From: an uncultured Endozoicomonas sp.
GTDB lineage: Bacteria; Pseudomonadota; Gammaproteobacteria; Pseudomonadales; Endozoicomonadaceae
Direction of reading: 5' to 3'
DNA: 64,000 nt
NCBI RefSeq assembly: GCF_947495845.1
Contig: NZ_CANMAO010000018.1
Location: 1-64,000, forward strand
Both the position numbers and the translations under genes were made by a program. Positions 59,297 through 64,000 of this stretch are shown here, in pieces; position 1 is the stretch's first letter, and each line of letters begins with the position of its first letter. The notes beneath the pieces are model-generated. The model ran no database searches. It had not been told where the DNA came from and saw nothing but the letters and a program-made list of their open reading frames with translations.

Positions 59297-60400
59297 TTAT
59301 TCTGCCAGCAACTCATCCTGTTGCGCTTTGACTGGCGCTTCATCTTTCTTGCCAGACTTAGCAGCCTTCTCAGGTTTTTCAGGCACTTCGGCTTTTTCTT
59401 CTTTGCTGCCCGCTGGCGCCAGAAGCTCTGCACGAATCTGCGCTTCAATTTCAGAGGCCACTTCAGGGTTGTCGGTCAAATATTGCGCTGCATTGGCTTT
59501 GCCTTGACCAATCTTGGCACCTTTATAGGCATACCAGGCACCGGATTTATCCACCAACTTCAGCTTAACGCCAAGGTCAATGACTTCACCCATGTGGTAA
59601 ATGCCCTGCCCGTAGAGAATCTGGAATTCCGCCTGACGGAATGGAGGAGAGACTTTATTCTTCACCACTTTCACACGAGTTTCGTTACCGATGACTTCTT
59701 CGCCCTGCTTCACAGCACCGGTACGACGAATATCAAGACGAACAGAGGAGTAGAACTTTAGAGCGTTACCGCCGGTTGTGGTTTCCGGGTTACCAAACAT
59801 CACACCAATCTTCATACGAATCTGGTTGATAAAGATAACCATGCAATTGGTTTGCTTGATGGAACCGGTAAGCTTACGCAGCGCCTGAGACATCAAACGA
59901 GCCTGCAGACCTACGTGGGAATCGCCCATGTCGCCTTCAATTTCAGCTTTTGGTACCAGTGCTGCAACGGAGTCAATAACGATGACATCAACCGCACCAG
60001 AGCGCACCAACATGTCGGTGATTTCCAGAGCCTGTTCGCCCGTGTCTGGCTGGGAAACATAGAGGTCGTCAACATCAACACCCAGCTTTCCAGCGTAGAG
60101 CGGATCAAGGGCGTGTTCCGCATCAACAAAGGCACAGGTTGCGCCCTGCTTCTGAGCTTGAGCAATAACACTGAGGGTCAGCGTGGTTTTACCGGAAGAT
60201 TCCGGACCATAGATTTCAATAACACGGCCTTTTGGCAGACCGCCGATGCCAAGCGCAATGTCCAGCTGAAGGGAACCGGTGGAAATGGCCGGAATCGCTT
60301 CGTGCTTTTGATCGCCCATCCGCATCACTGCGCCTTTACCGAACTGACGGTCAATCTGACCCAGTGCTGCGGCTAACGCTTTTTTTCTGTTATCATCCAT
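59297..60400 (-). CDS. recA: Recombinase A
   Basis: A 367-residue RecA. Walker [10 protein letters not shown] (about 67-75), [37 protein letters not shown], the loop L2 [22 protein letters not shown] and the C-terminal Lys/Glu-rich tail are present. It is preceded by a leader of about 190 bases that contains an ERIC-like repeat, with a LexA box further upstream. Confidence 0.98.
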   Translation of the reverse strand: MDDNRKKALAAALGQIDRQFGKGAVMRMGDQKHEAIPAISTGSLQLDIALGIGGLPKGRVIEIYGPESSGKTTLTLSVIAQAQKQGATCAFVDAEHALDPLYAGKLGVDVDDLYVSQPDTGEQALEITDMLVRSGAVDVIVIDSVAALVPKAEIEGDMGDSHVGLQARLMSQALRKLTGSIKQTNCMVIFINQIRMKIGVMFGNPETTTGGNALKFYSSVRLDIRRTGAVKQGEEVIGNETRVKVVKNKVSPPFRQAEFQILYGQGIYHMGEVIDLGVKLKLVDKSGAWYAYKGAKIGQGKANAAQYLTDNPEVASEIEAQIRAELLAPAGSKEEKAEVPEKPEKAAKSGKKDEAPVKAQQDELLAE

Positions 60401-60442
60401 TCTCTCGCCCTCAACTCAGTTCTGATGCCATCAGGAACAGCT

Positions 60443-60566
60443 ATACCGTCGGCTTTCAAGCTGCTACTTTGTTGGCTGCGCTCGCTCACCCCAATCACCT
60501 ATTACTTATAGGCTCATGGGCTTCGCTCGATTGCCGCCGCGTAGCAATTTGAAATCCTTTGGGTAT
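60443..60566. repeat. ERIC-like palindromic repeat in the recA leader
   Basis: A 124-base imperfect palindrome. The left end ATACCGTCGGCTTTCAAGCTGC and the right end GCAATTTGAAATCCTTTGGGTAT are largely complementary, with GCTCGCTC and GCTCGATTGCCGCC words inside. Length and plan resemble ERIC/IRU repeats of gammaproteobacteria. It lies between the LexA box and the recA start, so it is probably transcribed in the recA leader. Confidence 0.65.
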
Positions 60567-60595
60567 CTAAATTCAATACTGTACATTTAAACATA

Positions 60596-60615
60596 TACTG
60601 GATATTTGTCCAGTA
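60596..60615. promoter_or_regulatory. LexA (SOS) box upstream of recA
   Basis: TACTGGATATTTGTCCAGTA is a palindrome containing the LexA pattern CTG-N10-CAG. It stands between pncC and recA; on the minus strand TGGACA within it could serve as a -35 box for recA. DNA damage control of recA is therefore expected. Confidence 0.8.
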
Positions 60616-60646
60616 CTTTATCTTGTCGACAGTCTTCCGTTCACTT

Positions 60647-61141
60647 TTAAGAAATAACAGCCAAAACACCCTGCAGCGCTTCCACCACCGTTTGCCGGCG
60701 AACCTGCTCACGATCACCAGAGAAATGAAAGTGCCTGGCTTCAGTGCTTTGCCCGGTGCTCCAGGCAATCCAGACGGTACCCACCGGTTTATCAGGTGTT
60801 CCACCATCAGGGCCGGCAATGCCGGTCACTGCGACAGCCAAATCCGTTCGTAATAACTTCCGGACACCCTGCGCCATGGCCTCCGCCACTGGCTCACTGA
60901 CAGCGCCGTATTTACTCAACAGCACTTCTGGCACATGGAGCTGCTGGCTTTTGACGTTATTGGAATAGCTGATCACACCACCTTCATACCAGCGGGAACT
61001 GCCAGATACCGCGGTCAGTTCAAAACCAATACCGCCACCCGTACAGGACTCAGCCGTAGACAACGTCCAGCCTCTTTCGACCAGTACATCGGCAATATCG
61101 TGAACCAGCGAGGTGATGGTCGTGTGGGGTGAAGATTCCAT
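60647..61141 (-). CDS. pncC: Nicotinamide-nucleotide amidase PncC (CinA C-terminal domain)
   Basis: A 164-residue enzyme deamidating NMN to NaMN. The family TAESCTGGGIGFELTAVSGSSRWYEGGVISYSN segment near 30-62 and GIAGPDGGTPDKPVGTVWIA are clear. I start at MESSPHTT, which gives the usual length; the frame is open for 29 more codons and ATG at 61159 is possible. It lies upstream of recA on the same strand, the typical arrangement. Confidence 0.93.
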   Translation of the reverse strand: MESSPHTTITSLVHDIADVLVERGWTLSTAESCTGGGIGFELTAVSGSSRWYEGGVISYSNNVKSQQLHVPEVLLSKYGAVSEPVAEAMAQGVRKLLRTDLAVAVTGIAGPDGGTPDKPVGTVWIAWSTGQSTEARHFHFSGDREQVRRQTVVEALQGVLAVIS

Positions 61142-61307
61142 GGTCAGGTGGTTTGCCATTTTGAGAATCGGTAAAAGAGGAAAGATACCACGATCGGTTC
61201 TGGTATTCACACTTTTGGATTCCACCATAGAAGGTTGTCGTAAAAGTCCTGGCTCCCATACTTAAAGGATTGGAGAATAAGGGAGGAGAAAAAGGGGCAT
61301 TCTTTAA

Positions 61308-62669
61308 TTTGTCACCTTTAACAAAGGCCGCAACAACGAATTCAACAAAACCTTCCGCTACACCTATTACAAAAACGGCCTCAAAAAAACCTACACCACC
61401 CCGGAAGGCCAAACCTACACCTACGAATACAACAGCAACAACCAGCTCTCGGCGGTGTCGATCCCCGGGCAGGGTCGCATCAGCTACAACAACTTCAACT
61501 GGCTGATGCCCCAGAGCATCAGCTACCCCGGCAACAGCCAGGTGGTGATCACCGCCGATGGCCTGATGCGCTACCAGAGCAAACAGGTCACCGCCCGGGG
61601 CAGTGAAGAGAGCAACCGGATACTCCGTTTCCTCTGGTCCTACGACGATGAAAGCAACATCACCGGCATCCAACAGGATGAAGAAACCGCCGTATACCAG
61701 TACGACAACCTCTACCGACTGATCGATGCCCGCTACACCCTCAACGACGGCGTCGATGATCACGAAGCAAGAACCAACGAAGCCTATGTTTACGATGCCG
61801 TGGGCAACCGGCTGGATAAACAGACCAGCAAAGACGATCTGGCACTGGATGCCTGGCAGTACAACGCCTTCAACCAGTTGACGGAACAGAATGGCATCAG
61901 CTACGAGTACAGCAAAAACGGCCACCTGATCAAAAGCGGCAGGAAAAACGACAATGGCACCATCACCATTGATCCGGAAAACCAGATTCCGCTCTGGGAA
62001 TTTATCTACAACAGTGAGGAACGCCTCACAGAAGTCCGCAAAGACAATACGACGGTTGCACTTTATCAGTACAATCCTCTGGGACAGCGCACCAGCAAAA
62101 CCTTACCGGCGGACAACACCACCATTCATTACCTGTACAGTCAGGAAGGCATGGTGGCCGAGTATGACGACGCTGGGCGGTTAATTCAGGAATACAGCTG
62201 GAAGCCCAACAGCGTGTGGATGACGGACCCGTTGTTTACCCGCACGGCGGATGATCAGGTGCATTATTATCTGAATGATCATCTGGGGACGCCGCAGAAA
62301 GCGTTTCGTCGGAATGGGAAGGTGACCTGGAAGGCGCAGAGCAGTGCGTTTGGGGAGACTGAGGTTTGGGATGGGAGTGAGCTGCGGAATAATTTGAGGT
62401 TTCCGGGGCAGTATTTTGATGCTGAGACTGGGTTGCATTACAACTATTTTCGGGATTATGCGGCTGGGTTGGGGCGGTATGTGCAGGGGGATCCGATTGG
62501 GTTGTTGGGTGGGGTGAATGCGTATTTATATGTGAAAAATAATCCGCTTTTTTATATAGATGTTGATGGTAAGGTGGCACAAATTGCAGTAGGTATAGGT
62601 GTCGGGCTGTTCGTCCTCAAGTGGTTGGATGAAATAAACAGCCAATGTAAAGCATTTGAAGACCTCATG
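61308..62669 (+). pseudogene. RHS-repeat protein, 5'-truncated and IS-interrupted
   Basis: The frame opens after a TAA at 61305 and reads VTFNKGRNNEFNKTFRYTYYKNGLKKTY before any ATG, so the 5' part of a large RHS/YD-repeat gene is missing. YD-type repeats follow (YQYDNLYRLIDARY, YVYDAVGNRLDKQ, YEYSKNGHLIKSG, YQYNPLGQRTSKT, YLYSQEGMVAEYDDAGRL). The RHS core end LRFPGQYFDAETGLHYNYFRDYAAGLGRYVQGDPIGLLGGVNAYLYVKNNP is split here only for length. The variable C-terminal region begins after IDVDGK and is cut by the IS after EDLM. Intact relatives are polymorphic toxins; this copy may be silent or a C-terminal cassette store. Base use shifts near 62230. Confidence 0.85.
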
Positions 62670-63728
62670 TTACGCACTCGCCATCCGCTGAAGCTCTTGG
62701 AACGAAGATCTCAATGCAGATAGATACAGCTTCGCTCGCAGCTCAAAGTGGTTCAACTTGAGCTTGCTGGCCAAAACCTCAAGGCGAAATGCCGAATAAA
62801 TCGACATAAACAGATGATTGCTCTGTGTTAACACAGTATGGCTTGGCGACTTCGCCATGGACGCATTGGATTTCAGTGTTTTATGGAAGACTTCGACTTT
62901 CCACCGTTTCTTGTAGATTGCCTTTAAAGTCTCGGCGTCACACTCCAGATCACTGCATAACAGATAGAGAATACCTTCACTGCCGTCTTTGTTCGTAAAG
63001 ACTTGCCTGTAGATCAGAACGGGGAAATCCACGCCTGAAAGCCAGGCCTTGATAGGCTTTTCTTCTGTGAAATCAACGGAATCTATGCGCTGTGAACGCC
63101 CTTGTTTCTTGTCTTCCTCGCTCAATGAAACCTTTCTATTTGACTTACTGGCCATGATGAAATGTTTGTCACAATCGTGTCGTATATACATCATATTTTC
63201 ATTCGAGCTGAACCAGCTATCAGCAAGAACATACTTGAATTGAAGCTGATTGTTACAACTCACCTTCAGCATCTCCCGAAAGTACTCATTCTTGGTTTTC
63301 TCAGCTTTTCGCTTAACCTTTTTGGTTTTTAATTCCGTGTACTGGATTGGTTTTTCAATGAGCTGATAGGCGACAGGAAGCGATATATCGCCAACATGGT
63401 AAACAAAGTTAAGAAGGTTGATTCCTTTTACTTGGCGACCAAACGTATGGTCAAAATGCCAGGCTATCAGGTCATTTTGATCGCTATATTGTTTCTCCTG
63501 TACGGTGTCGTCAACAATAAGTACGCCATCGTCCTGCTCAACTTGTCTTACGACAGGTTTTACATATTGCCAGAGGGTTTTGCTGTCGAAATGGTTGCGG
63601 GACAGCAGCCGGGTTATTTGATCATGACTGTACGCCCCGTCCACCAGTGACGACAACTGGGTTGCTGTCGTTTTTCCAAAGGAAGACAGCAGATAATCAC
63701 TATACAACTCAAACAGTTCTTTTTTCAT
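62670..63728 (-). CDS. DDE transposase (IS4/IS701-like)
   Basis: A 352-residue transposase. The catalytic acids are probably in VLIVDDTVQEK (near 70), VLADSWFSSNENM (near 173) and KKRWKVEVFHKTLK (near 275, the Y-R-E-like signature). IAWHFDHTFGRQVKGINLLNF is typical of the family. It appears intact and carries its own ATG start (MKKELFELY), so the IS may still be active. Confidence 0.9.
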   Translation of the reverse strand: MKKELFELYSDYLLSSFGKTTATQLSSLVDGAYSHDQITRLLSRNHFDSKTLWQYVKPVVRQVEQDDGVLIVDDTVQEKQYSDQNDLIAWHFDHTFGRQVKGINLLNFVYHVGDISLPVAYQLIEKPIQYTELKTKKVKRKAEKTKNEYFREMLKVSCNNQLQFKYVLADSWFSSNENMMYIRHDCDKHFIMASKSNRKVSLSEEDKKQGRSQRIDSVDFTEEKPIKAWLSGVDFPVLIYRQVFTNKDGSEGILYLLCSDLECDAETLKAIYKKRWKVEVFHKTLKSNASMAKSPSHTVLTQSNHLFMSIYSAFRLEVLASKLKLNHFELRAKLYLSALRSSFQELQRMASA

Positions 63729-63763
63729 GCGTTACAGCATGGCAGATTTTGTCAAGTGCGTAA
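62670..63763. mobile_element. Insertion sequence (IS4/IS701-like)
   Basis: A 1094-bp element bounded by inverted ends TTACGCACT / AGTGCGTAA and flanked by CATG on both sides (62666-62669 and 63764-63767), read as a 4-bp target duplication. Because CATG is itself palindromic, the true ends could lie a few bases further out. The transposase stop codon is formed by the first three bases of the left end. It sits inside the RHS C-terminal region. Confidence 0.85.
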
Positions 63764-63767
63764 CATG

Positions 63768-64000
63768 AGTGAAGACATGTCAAAGCAGGAAAGAGATAAA
63801 GCTATTAAGGAAAGGGCATCTTATGAAAAAGCTCAAAGAGAAGATATAGATAGGAAATTTGATAAGGAGTATAAGCGCTGCTCTAAGGTCCCATGTGAGA
63901 TCAGTAAATCAAAATGTATTGATGATCTTGCTAAGTGGCAACGTAGGGTTAAGGACGAAATGTATGATGAGATTGATAACTTGACCAGTAAGATTTCAAC
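63768..64000 (+). pseudogene. RHS variable C-terminal region after the IS
   Basis: Excision of the IS with one CATG joins EDLM directly to SEDMSKQERDKAIKERA in the same frame, and the frame stays open to the window end. The segment is highly charged and helical with several cysteines (YKRCSKVPCEISKSKC), unlike the YD-repeat part, as expected of a variable toxin tip. No catalytic motif can be recognised before the window ends. Confidence 0.75.

Noticed and set aside
61270-61506. Plus-strand frame starting MENKGGEKG over the RHS start
   Set aside because: It is a Thr/Pro/Ser-rich shadow of the RHS frame, which is clearly the coding one.

Overview
The window is a chromosomal segment of a marine-type gammaproteobacterium, most likely of the Oceanospirillales (Endozoicomonas-like). 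This placement is inferred from the core genes (csrA, lysC, alaS, rlmL, rmf, pyrD, gdhB, aroC, prmB, lolCD, recX, recA, pncC), moderate G+C and the marine style of the accessory genes. No rRNA is present, so it cannot be proven here.

Layout: (1) 1-960 is decayed DNA ending in the 3' remnant of a tyrosine integrase. (2) 971-11240 is a roughly 10.2-kb filamentous prophage (inovirus) inserted in the 3' end of a tRNA-Ser(GCU) gene. It carries Rep, Zot, pVI-, pIII- and pVIII-like virion genes, tiny membrane proteins, an ssDNA-binding-type protein, a helix-turn-helix regulator, a tyrosine integrase, and a two-gene restriction-modification cassette at its left end. A long bulged hairpin (9154-9275) lies in the phage intergenic region. 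(3) 11.2-16.3 kb holds tRNA-Ser, csrA (with an unusual acidic, Ser/Tyr-rich tail), lysC and alaS. (4) 16.4-28 kb holds rlmL, a cystatin/stefin-like lipoprotein, rmf, pyrD, an NCS1 permease, ynfA and the giant NAD-glutamate dehydrogenase. (5) 28.2-35.3 kb is a complete MoxR-Bat operon. (6) 35.5-44.3 kb holds an acyl-CoA synthetase, a SulP transporter, a phosphoribosyltransferase, aroC, prmB and a lolD/lolC pair. (7) 44.4-50.6 kb holds a BamE-like periplasmic protein, an AraC regulator divergent from galETK, and a dicarboxylate/amino-acid symporter. (8) 51-58.8 kb is a glycerol module: glpF-glpK diverging from glpA-glpB-glpC-glpR, with FNR-type boxes and repeated GlpR-like half-sites between them. 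(9) 58.8-61.1 kb is recX, recA and pncC. (10) 61.3-64 kb is a 5'-truncated RHS gene whose variable C-terminal part is split by an insertion sequence; removing the IS restores the frame.

The order recA-recX-alaS-lysC-csrA-tRNA-Ser is normally contiguous in gammaproteobacteria. Here about 42.5 kb lies between recX and alaS while both flanks keep orientation, so most of this window looks like an insertion or rearrangement into that cluster. Two near-identical 163-bp TA-flanked palindromic repeats (161/163) sit in opposite orientation 17 kb apart, and an ERIC-like repeat sits in the recA leader downstream of a LexA box.

Most promising for follow-up: the inovirus that carries a restriction-modification cassette and several tiny unannotated genes; the stefin-like lipoprotein (possible host cysteine-protease inhibitor); the IS-interrupted RHS effector; and the MITE family.
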